Shown here: positions 23,974 through 32,864 of the stretch, in pieces | How positions within the stretch are numbered: position 1 is the stretch's first letter | Layout: each line of letters opens with the position of its first letter | NCBI RefSeq assembly: GCF_009765785.1 | Contig: NZ_LMUT01000025.1 | Location: 269,714 to 330,974 of the forward strand | Source of the DNA: Granulicella sp. L46 | Lineage (GTDB): Bacteria > Acidobacteriota > Terriglobia > Terriglobales > Acidobacteriaceae | DNA: 61,261 nt | Direction: 5' to 3' | Notes under the pieces: generated by a model | Told to the model about the DNA's origin: nothing | What the model saw: only the letters and a program-made list of their open reading frames with translations | Database searches by the model: none | Made by a program: the position numbers and the translations under genes

Positions 23974-25842
23974 CTACCTCGTCGCCCCGCCACGATCCAA
24001 ACTGTCGCCGTCCGCGGAGGACCGCAACAGCTCCGCAAAAATCGTCCCACCCTCATCCGCGCGACTAACCGTCCGCCGAAACACACTGAACAACTCCCGC
24101 CCCACGCCATACTGCATCGCCGAAAGATCCGCACGCATCGCCTCGCGCGCCTCCCACTCCTCCGCCTCCACCAGCGCCGTCAGCTCTCCCGTATTCGAAT
24201 CAATCCTTACCCGATCCCCATCCCGCAACTTCGCAATCGGCCCACCCTCCGCCGCCTCGGGCGTCAAATGAATCGCCGACAACACCTCACCCGACGCGCC
24301 CGACAACCGCCCATCCGTCACCAGCGCCACCTTGAACCCAGCGCTCTGCACCGCCTGCAGCGGCGGCAGCAGCTTATGCAACTCCGGCATCCCATTCGCC
24401 CGCGGCCCCTGAAACCGCACCACCACAATCACATCCCGGTTCAGCTCTCCCGCCTTGAACGCCTTCTGCACGCACTCCTGGCTATGGAAGATCGTCACCT
24501 CTCCCTCAATCACATGAAGATCCGGTGCAATCGCCGACGTCTTCACAATCGCCTTACCCAAATTCCCCTCGAGCACGCAAAGCCCACCGCGCACATCGAA
24601 CGGCGCACTCACCGGCCGCAGAATCTGCTCGTCTTTACTGACCCCATCGCCAATCCGCCACCCAACCTCTTTCGCATCCGTCAGAAACGCGACGTCTGTA
24701 TACCGTTGCAGCCCCGGCCCCGCGACAGTCTGCACATTCTCGTGCGCGAGCCCAGCATCCAGCAACTCTCCAATCAAAAATCCCATCCCACCCGAAGCAT
24801 GAAACTGGTTCACATCGGCCTTCCCATTGGGATACACCCGCACCAGCAGCGGCACCACGTTCGCCAGATCCTCAAAGTCGCTCCACTCCAGCCGAATCCC
24901 CGCCGCGGCCGCCATCGCCACCAGATGAATCGTATGGTTCGTCGACCCGCCCGTAGCCAACAGCCCCACAATCCCATTCACAAACACGCGCTCATCCAGC
25001 AGTTGCCCCACCGGCATATATTCTTTGCCCAGCGCCGACATCGCCATCGCGCGCCTTACCCCAGCCCGCGTCAGCGCATCCCGCAACGGCGTATTCGCGT
25101 TCACAAATGACGACCCCGGCAGATGCAGCCCCATCATCTCCATCATCATCTGGTTCGTATTCGCCGTCCCATAGAACGTGCAAGTCCCCGGCCCGTGATA
25201 CGACTTCGACTCCGCCTCAATCAACTCCTCGACCGTCACCAGCCCCTTCTCAAAATCCCGCCGCATATACTTCCGCTCATCATTCGAGAACCCACTCGTC
25301 ATCGGTCCGCTAGGCAGAAACACCACCGGCAGATGCCCAAACGAGAGCGCCGCAATCACCAGTCCCGGCACAATCTTGTCGCAGATCCCCAGCATCACCA
25401 CCGCATCGAACGTCTGGTGCGACAGCGCCACCGCCGCCGACATCGCAATCACATCCCGCGAGAACAGCGAAAGCTCCATCCCCGTCGCCCCCTGCGTAAT
25501 CCCATCGCACATCGCCGGAACGCCGCCCGCCACCTGCGCCACGCCACCGGCCTCACGCGCCGTCGTTCGTATCAACTCCGGAAACCGCTCATACGGCTGA
25601 TGCGCCGACAGCATATCGTTGTACGCCGTCACAATCGCAAGATTCCCCGCATCCCCCGCGCGCAACATCGCCTTGTCTTCTGCACCGCAAGCCGCAAACC
25701 CATGCACCTGGTTCGCACATCCCAGCACCCTTCGCGAAGGTGTCACGCTAGCGGCAGCAGCAATCGCCTCAAGATAACGCCGACGCGTCCCCACGCTCCG
25801 CTGAACGATTCGCTGCGTAACCTCTTCCACGCGGGAATTCAT
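23974..25842 (-). CDS. edd: 6-Phosphogluconate dehydratase (Entner-Doudoroff)
   Basis: Dehydrates 6-phosphogluconate to 2-keto-3-deoxy-6-phosphogluconate with a [4Fe-4S] cluster. It is 622 residues, close to 600-610 for Edd. Cluster Cys candidates are in AMCDGITQG and LGICDKIVPG. The phrases AYNDMLSAHQPYE, GTCTFYGTANTNQMMMEMMG, ATGGSTNHTIHLVAM and TDGRLSGASGEV are typical of the IlvD/Edd family, with Edd-like features such as SGFSNDERKY. The ATG at 25842 is chosen; a GTG 9 bases upstream is also possible. eda lies 196 bp upstream on the same strand. Confidence 0.96.
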   Translation of the reverse strand: MNSRVEEVTQRIVQRSVGTRRRYLEAIAAAASVTPSRRVLGCANQVHGFAACGAEDKAMLRAGDAGNLAIVTAYNDMLSAHQPYERFPELIRTTAREAGGVAQVAGGVPAMCDGITQGATGMELSLFSRDVIAMSAAVALSHQTFDAVVMLGICDKIVPGLVIAALSFGHLPVVFLPSGPMTSGFSNDERKYMRRDFEKGLVTVEELIEAESKSYHGPGTCTFYGTANTNQMMMEMMGLHLPGSSFVNANTPLRDALTRAGVRRAMAMSALGKEYMPVGQLLDERVFVNGIVGLLATGGSTNHTIHLVAMAAAAGIRLEWSDFEDLANVVPLLVRVYPNGKADVNQFHASGGMGFLIGELLDAGLAHENVQTVAGPGLQRYTDVAFLTDAKEVGWRIGDGVSKDEQILRPVSAPFDVRGGLCVLEGNLGKAIVKTSAIAPDLHVIEGEVTIFHSQECVQKAFKAGELNRDVIVVVRFQGPRANGMPELHKLLPPLQAVQSAGFKVALVTDGRLSGASGEVLSAIHLTPEAAEGGPIAKLRDGDRVRIDSNTGELTALVEAEEWEAREAMRADLSAMQYGVGRELFSVFRRTVSRADEGGTIFAELLRSSADGDSLDRGGATR

Positions 25843-25997
25843 GATGCTCACGAGTCAATCCATCACGCGCACCAAGGCGCGTCCAACCCAGCTACCGGTT
25901 GGTTTCATGGCTAGATTGTAGTCGCTTACCCCAAGGGAAATCGTGACGCCACACACCGCAAGCCCACCAAAATCCTGCACCCCAATTTCGAAGCGCG

Positions 25998-26038
25998 AAC
26001 TCCAACGGAGAACGAACAACTGAGAACGAACAACCCTC
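25998..26038. repeat. Heptamer-type repeat at the eda 3' end
   Basis: Heptads AACTCCA, ACGGAG (one base short), AACGAAC, AACTGAG, AACGAAC and AACCCTC run up to the eda stop codon. They relate to the AACTAAG array at 19163. Confidence 0.65.
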
Positions 26039-26694
26039 TACGCCGCTCCCCGCCCCCGAAACTCCCGCACAATCGCCATATACTTCCGCGCGGTCTCGGT
26101 CACCACCTCCGGCTTACCCGCAGCCATCGCCTTCGCGTCCACCAAATCCGACCCCACTCCCAAAGCAAATGCCCCCGCCTCTAAAAACTCCTTCGCCGAC
26201 GCCAGCGACACACCCCCCGTAGGAATCATCTCAATCTGCGGCAACGGCCCCTTCAACGACACCAAATACTTCGCCCCACCCATCGCCCCGGCAGGGAAGA
26301 CCTTCACCACATCCGCCCCCGCCTCCCACGCCGTCACAATCTCGGTAGGCGTAAGCGCACCCGGCAGCACCGCAACCGACACTCGCCGGCACAGCGCAAT
26401 CGTCTTCAAGTTCAGCGCCGGACTCACCACAAACTGCGCTCCCGCCCCAATGCATCGCTCTGCCGTCTCCGGATCCAACACCGTCCCCGCCCCCACCAGG
26501 ATCTCTGGCCGCTCCTTCACCAGCCGCGCAATCACCTCCACCGCCCCCGGCACCGTCATCGTAACTTCGAGCACGTTCACCCCGCCCGCCGCCACCGCCT
26601 CCGCCAGCGCAATCGCCTTCTCCACCGAAGCCGCCCGCAACACCGGCACCAGCCCCGTCTCCTGCAACCTCTTCAAAACCGCAGCCTTTTCCAT
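26038..26694 (-). CDS. eda: KDPG / 4-hydroxy-2-oxoglutarate aldolase
   Basis: A 218-residue class I aldolase that splits 2-keto-3-deoxy-6-phosphogluconate to pyruvate and glyceraldehyde 3-phosphate. The N-terminal GLVPVLRA, the Glu of VLEVTMTVPGA, and RPEILVGAGTVLD are family features, as are the Schiff-base Lys in ADVVKVFPAG and the phosphate-binding MIPTGGVSLAS. The ATG at 26694 gives the standard N-terminus; the upstream frame overlaps the divergent rhomboid promoter region. It is transcribed toward edd, completing the Entner-Doudoroff branch. Confidence 0.96.
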   Translation of the reverse strand: MEKAAVLKRLQETGLVPVLRAASVEKAIALAEAVAAGGVNVLEVTMTVPGAVEVIARLVKERPEILVGAGTVLDPETAERCIGAGAQFVVSPALNLKTIALCRRVSVAVLPGALTPTEIVTAWEAGADVVKVFPAGAMGGAKYLVSLKGPLPQIEMIPTGGVSLASAKEFLEAGAFALGVGSDLVDAKAMAAGKPEVVTETARKYMAIVREFRGRGAA

Positions 26695-26808
26695 AGCAAT
26701 AAACCTACCACCGCCACCCCGCCCAAGTCCGTGACTTCGGCCCCATCGCATACTTCGCATCAACCCGCTTCTGATACTCTTCGGCAAAGCCCTTTGGAGG
26801 AGCACAGC

Positions 26809-27483
26809 GTGGGAGGCTTGATCCCTTTAGGAGACGTGTCGAGGCGCCGGGTCCACTTTCCCATCGCCACCGTCGTCATCATCGTCCTCAACCTTCTTGT
26901 CTGGTTCCTCGAACTCCAGGGCGGCGACACGTTCGTCTACCAATGGGCCGCCGTCCCCGCCTACATCCGCTCCGGCAACGGTCTCATCACTCTCATCACC
27001 TCCATGTTTCTGCACGGAAGCTGGTCTCACATCCTGGGCAACATGATCTTCCTTTGGGCCTTCGGTCCCGCGATGGAAGACGCCATGAACCCCTTCAGCT
27101 TCTCCGTCTTCTATCTCCTCGGCGGCCTCATCGCGATGTTCGCCCAGGTCGCCGCCTCGCCCGGCTCCTACGTCCCCACCCTCGGCGCCAGCGGTGCCAT
27201 CGCCGCCGTCATGGGAGCCTTCCTCGTCACCTATCCCCGCGACCGCATCCGCTCCCTCTTCTTCTTCTTCCTCTTCATCCGCATCACGTATATCCCGGCG
27301 ATCCTTCTCATCGGCTTCTGGTTCCTCATGCAGCTCGTCAACGTAGGCGCCGTAGCTAACGTCCAGCACGGAGGCGTAGCCTACATGGCGCACGTAAGCG
27401 GCTTCCTCTTCGGAGCTCTCACCGTCAAACTCTTCCGCCGCAAGCAACCCACCTTCGCCCCCCCCAACGCCTGGCCCCGCTAG
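26809..27483 (+). CDS. Rhomboid family intramembrane serine protease
   Basis: A 224-residue protein with about six membrane helices. The catalytic Ser is in GASGAIAAVMGA, the His in MAHVSGFLFGAL, and the oxyanion/structural HGSWSHILGNMIFLWAFG motif precedes them. The GTG at 26809 is preferred because GGAGG lies 8 bases before it; the frame continues upstream to a GTG at 26731 but without a ribosome binding site. N-terminal GGLIPLGD... RRRVHFPIATVVIIVLN is typical of bacterial rhomboids. The substrate is unknown. It is divergent from eda, and its 3' side opens onto an 800-bp repeat region. Confidence 0.93.
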   Translation: MGGLIPLGDVSRRRVHFPIATVVIIVLNLLVWFLELQGGDTFVYQWAAVPAYIRSGNGLITLITSMFLHGSWSHILGNMIFLWAFGPAMEDAMNPFSFSVFYLLGGLIAMFAQVAASPGSYVPTLGASGAIAAVMGAFLVTYPRDRIRSLFFFFLFIRITYIPAILLIGFWFLMQLVNVGAVANVQHGGVAYMAHVSGFLFGALTVKLFRRKQPTFAPPNAWPR

Positions 27484-27541
27484 CGTCTCCCACGCCCCCA
27501 TTCCGCGGGCGAAACCGCTCTCAAAACTTTCCCCAACGCTC

Positions 27542-27650
27542 CGTCATTTCGACCGCAGCGCACCTGCAATAGAGCTCGTCATTTCGACCGCAGCGCACCC
27601 GCAATAGAGCTCGTCATTTCGACCGAAGCGCAGCGCAGTGGAGAAACCCC
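27542..27650. repeat. 35-bp tandem repeat (CGTCATTTCGACCGCAGCGC)
   Basis: Units start at 27542, 27577 and 27612, a spacing of exactly 35. The first two are nearly identical and end CAATAGAGCT. The third changes to GAAGCGCAGCGCAGTGGAG, like the copy in block B at about 23800. Confidence 0.85.
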
Positions 27651-27689
27651 TGCATTGGTTTTTGCTCTTGCAGTTGTTCTCGCCGTTGT

Positions 27690-28135
27690 CTTTGCCTTTC
27701 TGTCTGTCATTCCCTCCGGGAATCTGCTTCTTCCGTTGCTGTTGCCCTTGTCCTTGCCTTTCTTTCTGTCATTCCCTCCGGGAATCTGCTTCTTCCGTTG
27801 CTGTTGCCCTTGCCGTTGCCTTTCTTTCTGTCATTCCCTCCGGGAATCCGCTTCTCCGTTGCTGTTGCCGTTGTCTTTGCTTTTCTGGCTGTCGTTCCGC
27901 AGCGAAGCGAAGGAATCTGCTTCTTCCTTTGCCGTTGCTTTTGCTCTTGTTTTTCTGTCTGTCATTCTGAGCGCAGCGAAGAACCTGCTTCTCGCTTGCA
28001 AAGCAAGCGCCCGTTCTTCCCCCGCCATGATCCAGGTACCCCGAGGCTTCAGCCTCGGGTCTCATAGCTAATAAGCAAAAGGAGGGCTTTAGCCCCAAGG
28101 TATGCCCTTGCACCTGAGATAGCCCCGGGGACTGC
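27690..28135. repeat. 62-bp tandem repeat with ATTCCC-TCC-GGGAAT palindromes, plus GGGCTTTAGCCCC hairpins (block C)
   Basis: CTGTCATTCC-type cores start at about 27704, 27766, 27828, 27889 and 27959 (spacings 62, 62, 61, 70). The first three carry the palindrome ATTCCCTCCGGGAAT; the last two carry GCGCAGCGAAG-type cores. Between them lies pyrimidine-rich filler with almost no purine runs. CGAGGCTTCAGCCTCG (about 28041) and GGGCTTTAGCCCC (about 28085) follow. Long Leu/Pro/Ser frames here are artefacts of the repeat. Confidence 0.85.
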
Positions 28136-28252
28136 CTCCTATTAACACTCAACGAGCCAAAAAGCCGGGTGCCCCATCCATACGCGCACTTGCGGACGGG
28201 GTGGGAACGATGAATTTCCCCGTAGCCAACAATCCAACTAGCTAAAGTCGAA

Positions 28253-28287
28253 AACTAACAACCAAGAACTAACAACTGAGAACTACT
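28253..28287. repeat. Heptamer-type repeat at the sugar transporter 3' end
   Basis: Heptads AACTAAC, AACCAAG, AACTAAC, AACTGAG and AACTACT run across the stop codon of the transporter gene. This is the third such site in the window. Confidence 0.75.
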
Positions 28288-29635
28288 TGATCCCAAACCC
28301 CGCCTGAATCTGCTCCAACGTCCGCCCCTTCGTCTCCGGATACACAAACAGCACCACAAAAAACTGCACCGCCATCATCCCCGCAAAAAACACAAACGGC
28401 AGCGCATGACTCTTCGCCGCAATATACGGAAACACCCCCGCAATAATCGCATTCATAATCCAATGTGACGACGACCCCACACTCTGTCCCTTCGACCGCA
28501 CCCGCGACGGAAACACCTCCGCGATATAAACCCAGATCACCGACCCCTGCGAGATCGCGAAGAACACAATGAACAGCATGAAGCAACCCATCAGCAATCC
28601 CTGATGCGAATTCGTATAGAACACCCATGCCACACCCGACAGCGCCACCACCATACCCACCGACCCAATCAGCATCAGCGTCTTCCGCCCCAGCTTGTCA
28701 ATCAAACTCATCCCCAAAAACGTAGCCAGCAAATTCACCAGTCCCACGCCAACCGTCTGCAGCGCAGCCGAGCTCGAACTAAATCCCGCCGACGCAAAAA
28801 TCGAGTTGGAGTAATACAGCAGTGCATTGATCCCCGACAGCTGGTTGAACAGCCCAATGGATACCGCGAGAAACAGAGGCAGCGCATACCTCTTCGTAAA
28901 CAGCGGCTCCGCCTTCACGCCTCTCTCCAAATGCACCGAGTCAATAATCTCCTTCAACTCCTCCTCAGAGTTGGGCGACCCCATCAGCCGCAACACCTCC
29001 AGAGCCTCATCCGTCTGGTTCGTCGTTACCAACCACCGCGAGCTCCGAGGAATCCCATACAACATCACGAGGAACAGCACCGAAGGCACAATCGCCACCG
29101 CAAACTCCCACCGCCACTGCCTCGCTCCCAGGTGCTGCGTCACGATAAGGAAGTTCGATAAATAAGCCAGCAATATTCCAACCACAATATTGATCTGGAA
29201 CAACCCCACCATCCGCCCGCGCCACTTCGCCGGAGCCAGCTCCGCGATATACACCGGCCCCAGCACGCTCGATCCGCCAATCCCCAACCCACCCACAAAC
29301 CGCGCCACCATCAGCGCATCCCAGTTCCAGGCAAACGCGCACCCAATCGCCGAGATCAAATAGAGAAACGCCATCACCCGCAGCGCCTCGCGCCCCCCAA
29401 TCTTCTGCCCCAGCACCCCAGAAGTCATCGCCCCGACAATCGTTCCCGCGAGGCCAATCGACACCGTCAACCCCAGCGTCCAAGGCGTCAGATGAAAGAC
29501 CTGACTCAACTGGTCCGTCGTGCCGGCGATCACGGCCGTATCAAACCCAAACAACAACCCACCCAGAGCCCCCACCACCGTAGCCTTCGCCAGATATCGA
29601 TTCAAAGCCCATCCCTCGTCTGCGACTACAACCAT
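28283..29635 (-). CDS. Sugar porter family MFS transporter
   Basis: A 450-residue protein with twelve predicted membrane helices. Sugar-porter signatures are GGLLFGFDTAVIAGT in helix 1, the loop-2 type GQKIGGREAL, and RFVGGLGIGGSSVLGPVYIAELAPAKWRGR. FNQLSGINALLYYS is in helix 7 and the end is VYPETKGRTLEQIQ. It is most like XylE/AraE/GLUT-type proton symporters for hexoses or pentoses; the exact sugar is not readable. The ATG at 29635 is chosen over an upstream start. It sits in the same segment as eda-edd, which could use its substrate after phosphorylation, although they are separate transcripts. Confidence 0.95.
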   Translation of the reverse strand: MVVVADEGWALNRYLAKATVVGALGGLLFGFDTAVIAGTTDQLSQVFHLTPWTLGLTVSIGLAGTIVGAMTSGVLGQKIGGREALRVMAFLYLISAIGCAFAWNWDALMVARFVGGLGIGGSSVLGPVYIAELAPAKWRGRMVGLFQINIVVGILLAYLSNFLIVTQHLGARQWRWEFAVAIVPSVLFLVMLYGIPRSSRWLVTTNQTDEALEVLRLMGSPNSEEELKEIIDSVHLERGVKAEPLFTKRYALPLFLAVSIGLFNQLSGINALLYYSNSIFASAGFSSSSAALQTVGVGLVNLLATFLGMSLIDKLGRKTLMLIGSVGMVVALSGVAWVFYTNSHQGLLMGCFMLFIVFFAISQGSVIWVYIAEVFPSRVRSKGQSVGSSSHWIMNAIIAGVFPYIAAKSHALPFVFFAGMMAVQFFVVLFVYPETKGRTLEQIQAGFGIK

Positions 29636-29762
29636 ATCCGGCGCCACCCAAATCCGTACAGGAAAGCCCACTCACGTTCGCGAGAGCCCCGTCGTGTCCC
29701 TCGCCGTCCGCACGACCTGGGTCATTTCACCCACCCTCCGACAACTTCACGCAAACGTGTGT

Positions 29763-29813
29763 CCCGAAACCAGGCTAAACACGTCGCTGCGTAACCCGAA
29801 ACCGGGCTAAGTC
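29763..29813 (+). repeat. 51-bp element, left copy of an inverted pair
   Basis: Begins CCCGAAACCAGGCT, has a second GTAACCCGAA block and ends GCTAAGTC. It aligns without gaps at 40 of 51 positions to the reverse complement of 31356-31406. The pair brackets the hemolysin III and FTCD-like genes. Confidence 0.7.
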
Positions 29814-29832
29814 TGTCGAAAAACACCCGAAT

Positions 29833-30474
29833 TCACGGCCGCGGCGGCACCACGTAGAACAAAATCGCAAAATAATGAGCCACACTTCCAGCCAAAACAA
29901 ACAAATGCCACACCATATGAAAATAGCGCAGCCGGTCTAAAGCAAAGAAAACAATGCCCAAACTATACAGAACCCCTCCAGCCACCAACCAAGCCAACCC
30001 ATGCCCCCCAATAGCGTGATAAAGCGGCCGAATGGCGAACACAATCACCCACCCCTGCAGCAAATACACCACCGCCGAAGCCACCGCAAACCGCTCAATC
30101 AAAAGACTTTTGAACACCACCCCAGCAACAGCCAACGTCCACACAAACCCGAACAACGTCCATCCCACGCTGCCCCGCAACGACACCAGCGTGAACGGCG
30201 TATAAGTCCCCGCAATCAGCAAATAAATCGCCGAATGATCCAAAATCTGAAACACATGCCGCGCCCGCGTAACAACCAGCGAGTGATAAAGTGTTGAAAA
30301 TAAATAGACGATCACCAGCGTAGCGGAGAACACCGAACAACTAGCCACCACCCACGCATCGCCCCGAGTCGACGCATGAATGAGGTAAATCGCTCCCGCA
30401 ATAGCCAAAAACAGCCCAATACCATGCGAAATCGCATTCGCAAGAATGTCCCCAAGAGCAATTTCTGTTTTCAC
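29833..30474 (-). CDS. Hemolysin III family membrane protein (TrhA/PAQR)
   Basis: A 213-residue protein with seven predicted membrane helices. The N-terminal ISHGIGLFLAI, STLYHSL, LDHSAIYLLIAGTYTPF and the C-terminal FHMVWHLFVLAGSVAHYFA carry the His/Asp/Ser pattern of the PAQR-type metal site. Bacterial members (YqfA/TrhA) affect membrane-lipid homeostasis; haemolysis is not implied. The start is a GTG at 30474 with only a weak ribosome binding site. It lies 44 bp downstream of the FTCD-like gene on the same strand, so cotranscription is possible. Confidence 0.92.
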   Translation of the reverse strand: MKTEIALGDILANAISHGIGLFLAIAGAIYLIHASTRGDAWVVASCSVFSATLVIVYLFSTLYHSLVVTRARHVFQILDHSAIYLLIAGTYTPFTLVSLRGSVGWTLFGFVWTLAVAGVVFKSLLIERFAVASAVVYLLQGWVIVFAIRPLYHAIGGHGLAWLVAGGVLYSLGIVFFALDRLRYFHMVWHLFVLAGSVAHYFAILFYVVPPRP

Positions 30475-30518
30475 CCGATCATCATAGTCCGGGCAAGCTT
30501 TGAGGTCTGTGACGGGCT

Positions 30519-31226
30519 TTAATGAGCAGAATTGGCTGAAATATCGCTTAATTCCTCAGCAGTACGAGCCTGATAGGCCCGTGCAATCGCTTCATGAATC
30601 GCGCAGGAAGATCGCTCCAACTCAATTCGCTCCTGCTGCAAAGCCGCCCGCATTCCTTCGTCCGAAAGGAGAAAAACATTGGCAACCACGTTGAGAAGTA
30701 CAGCCTCAACCGCAGCTTTCATGAGTATTGCTCCCCCAAAGACATCCGTTAGCAAATGATGATCCGAAATCTTCACCGCTCGTTCTGCTTGCGCCAAGGC
30801 CACACAAATCTCCTTGGCGGATGCGATAGGAATCCGAGTTGCGTGCAGGATGGCTGTTTCCATTGCCGCATTGCGCAAGGTTTTCTCTTCTTCGGTCGTC
30901 CGAGGTAGGGAACGGGCTACCAAATAGTTCCGGAAAGCTTGGGAGTCATCGTCGGCAAAGCCGCTCATCGACACGAGAGTGGAGTTGATCCTTTCGCATA
31001 ACTCCATAAGAGCCTCGCGTCGAGGAACATCTTCCCCGGAACGCTTTAGCGAAATGCTCGCACCTTTATGCACCAAAGCCAGGCCCAGCGTTGCGGTGAA
31101 GATAGAGATTGAACCTCCTCCAGGCGTAGGGCTTAGGGAAGCGGTGAGATCGCGCACTTGGGTGGCGTTCAACGCCCAGATGGATGTGGGAGTCTCGCCC
31201 AATGAACGAATGTGCAAGCTGGACAT
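30519..31226 (-). CDS. FTCD-C/FchA-like cyclodeaminase-cyclohydrolase domain protein
   Basis: A 235-residue all-helical protein. LTASLSPTPGGGSISIFTATLGLALV at about 26-52 matches the formiminotransferase-cyclodeaminase C-terminal domain, where the SPTPGGGS motif binds folate. The Asp-rich DDDSQAFRNYL at about 93-103 and a late ISDHHLLTDVFGGAILMKAAVEAVLLNV are also family features. Stand-alone members act as methenyltetrahydrofolate cyclohydrolase (FchA) or cyclodeaminase. The ATG at 31226 is chosen. Codon use is less C-biased than to the left, marking the approach to the compositional boundary. Confidence 0.87.
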   Translation of the reverse strand: MSSLHIRSLGETPTSIWALNATQVRDLTASLSPTPGGGSISIFTATLGLALVHKGASISLKRSGEDVPRREALMELCERINSTLVSMSGFADDDSQAFRNYLVARSLPRTTEEEKTLRNAAMETAILHATRIPIASAKEICVALAQAERAVKISDHHLLTDVFGGAILMKAAVEAVLLNVVANVFLLSDEGMRAALQQERIELERSSCAIHEAIARAYQARTAEELSDISANSAH

Positions 31227-31355
31227 GGCTTCGATTATGCCGCATTTGCAGAAAGCCTGTCCGGGGTTACAGCCAGCTGCGCGTGGAAGGTCACGCGATG
31301 GCAAACACATTTCCGGGAGCATATCGTCAACCTGGAAACCGGTGCGCTGGAGGTG

Positions 31356-31406
31356 GACTTAGCTGAGCTTCGGGTTACAAATCGACTGCTTGAGCCTGGT
31401 TTCGGG
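31356..31406 (-). repeat. 51-bp element, right (inverted) copy
   Basis: On the minus strand CCCGAAACCAGGCT starts at 31406, GTAACCCGAA follows, and GCTAAGTC ends at 31356. It has the same length as 29763-29813, with 40 of 51 identities. The rest of the gap up to 31682 holds no gene that I can support; a 92-codon frame at 31418 lacks a ribosome binding site and overlaps the aminotransferase start. Confidence 0.7.
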
Positions 31407-31682
31407 TAGCGGAAATCGTGGGAACGAGTCAGGGCTCCTTGATAGGTGTTTTCGTCGGCCGCGTAGTGGCCGCCTTGAGCGGCCCGGCGGTTGCCGATGT
31501 GATGGGCGGCCGTCTTGTACGTCGCATCATTGGAGTCAATAGGGCCACCTTGCCTGAAGGAGAAGGAACGTCAGGTAACATCGATGAAGTTTGGAGTTTA
31601 GGCTGTCATCCAGATAAGACTCTGTATCACGTGTTGGCGGGTGCGGTTGGAGATACCGGACTCGGAGAAAGTGGAATTTGCA

Positions 31683-32864
31683 ATGGAAGACTTTAGACGG
31701 CTGGCGCGCCTGCCGGCGTATGTGTTCAACGTCACTGGGGACCTAAAGGCCGCCGCACGTAAACGCGGTGAAGACATCATCGACTTCGGTATGGGCAATC
31801 CGGATGGTGCGACGCCGAAGTTCATAGTCGACAAACTGATCGAAGCTTCGCAACGAACGACGACACACCGGTACTCGCTCTCTCGCGGCATACCTCGTCT
31901 GCGCGCTGCAATCTGCAACTGGTACAAGAGGCGTTACGATGTCTCGCTAAACCCTGAGACAGAAGCGATCGTGACCATTGGATCGAAAGAGGGCATCGCT
32001 CACCTATGCCTGGCCGTGCTCGATGATGACGATACGGTTGCCGTACCAAATCCAAGTTATCCGATCCATATCTTCGGTCCGGTGATCGCAGGCTCGAAGG
32101 TCCAGAGCATCGCGATGGATGAAACGGATCAATCCACCCTGATCGAGAAGCTGGAATACGAGCTGCCGCGGATGCAACCTCGGCCAAAGATCCTGATTCT
32201 GAACTTCCCTGCGAATCCGACCACGGCCTGCGTTGAACTCTCATTTTTCGAACGGCTAGTGCCCCTCTGCAAAGAGTTGGGCATCTACCTGGTCCACGAT
32301 CTTGCCTATGCCGACATCACATTCGATGGATACGTAGCGCCAAGTGTGATGCAGGTGCCGGGAGCCAAAGAGATCGCTGTCGAATTCTTTACCTTGTCGA
32401 AGAGTTACAACATGCCGGGATGGCGAGTTGGCTTTATGGTCGGGTGCCCGAAGCTTGTAGCGGCGCTGGGTCGCATCAAGAGCTACTTCGATTACGGGAT
32501 GTTTACGCCGATACAGATCGCGTCGATTGCGGCATTGGAAGGTCCACAAGACTGTGTTGCGGAGATCCGCGACATCTACATGGCGCGCCGCGATGTGCTG
32601 GTTCCGGGACTCAATAAGCTCGGATGGCCGGTAGACCTGCCGAAAGCAACAATGTTTGTCTGGGCTCGTATTCCGGAGCAATATCGTTCCTCTGGGTCGA
32701 TGGAGTTTTCGAAAAAACTGCTAGTTGACGCCAAGGTCGCGGTGAGCCCAGGCATCGGATTCGGTGATCATGGGGATCAACACGTTCGGTTCTCATTGAT
32801 CGAAAACGAAGAGCGATCGAGGCAGGCGCTGCGAGGGATTAAGCAAATGTTCAAGGTGGGTTGA
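31683..32864 (+). CDS. PLP-dependent aminotransferase (AlaC-like)
   Basis: A 393-residue fold-type I aminotransferase. RLPAYVFNVTGDLKAAARKR and GEDIIDFGMGNPDGATPKF closely follow the AlaC (glutamate-pyruvate aminotransferase) N-terminus. The PLP Lys is in FFTLSKSYNMPGWRVGF, NFPANPT carries the Asn, HDLAYADI the Asp/Tyr, and the substrate Arg is in HVRFSLIENEER. The ATG at 31683 is chosen; a GTG 12 bases upstream (near 31671) with GGAG in front is an alternative. It is the first gene with clearly mixed codon use and may supply amino donors or belong to the polysaccharide region, though AlaC is normally alanine synthesis. Confidence 0.92.
   Translation: MEDFRRLARLPAYVFNVTGDLKAAARKRGEDIIDFGMGNPDGATPKFIVDKLIEASQRTTTHRYSLSRGIPRLRAAICNWYKRRYDVSLNPETEAIVTIGSKEGIAHLCLAVLDDDDTVAVPNPSYPIHIFGPVIAGSKVQSIAMDETDQSTLIEKLEYELPRMQPRPKILILNFPANPTTACVELSFFERLVPLCKELGIYLVHDLAYADITFDGYVAPSVMQVPGAKEIAVEFFTLSKSYNMPGWRVGFMVGCPKLVAALGRIKSYFDYGMFTPIQIASIAALEGPQDCVAEIRDIYMARRDVLVPGLNKLGWPVDLPKATMFVWARIPEQYRSSGSMEFSKKLLVDAKVAVSPGIGFGDHGDQHVRFSLIENEERSRQALRGIKQMFKVG

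Noticed and set aside
27638-28071. Long Leu/Pro/Ser-rich open frames on the plus strand and their minus-strand counterparts
   Set aside because: They are read through the 62-bp tandem repeat and its filler; the apparent protein repeats mirror the DNA repeat, and there is no ribosome binding site or family resemblance.
31418-31696. 92-codon frame upstream of the aminotransferase
   Set aside because: GTG start without ribosome binding site, overlaps the aminotransferase start in another frame, no recognisable domain.
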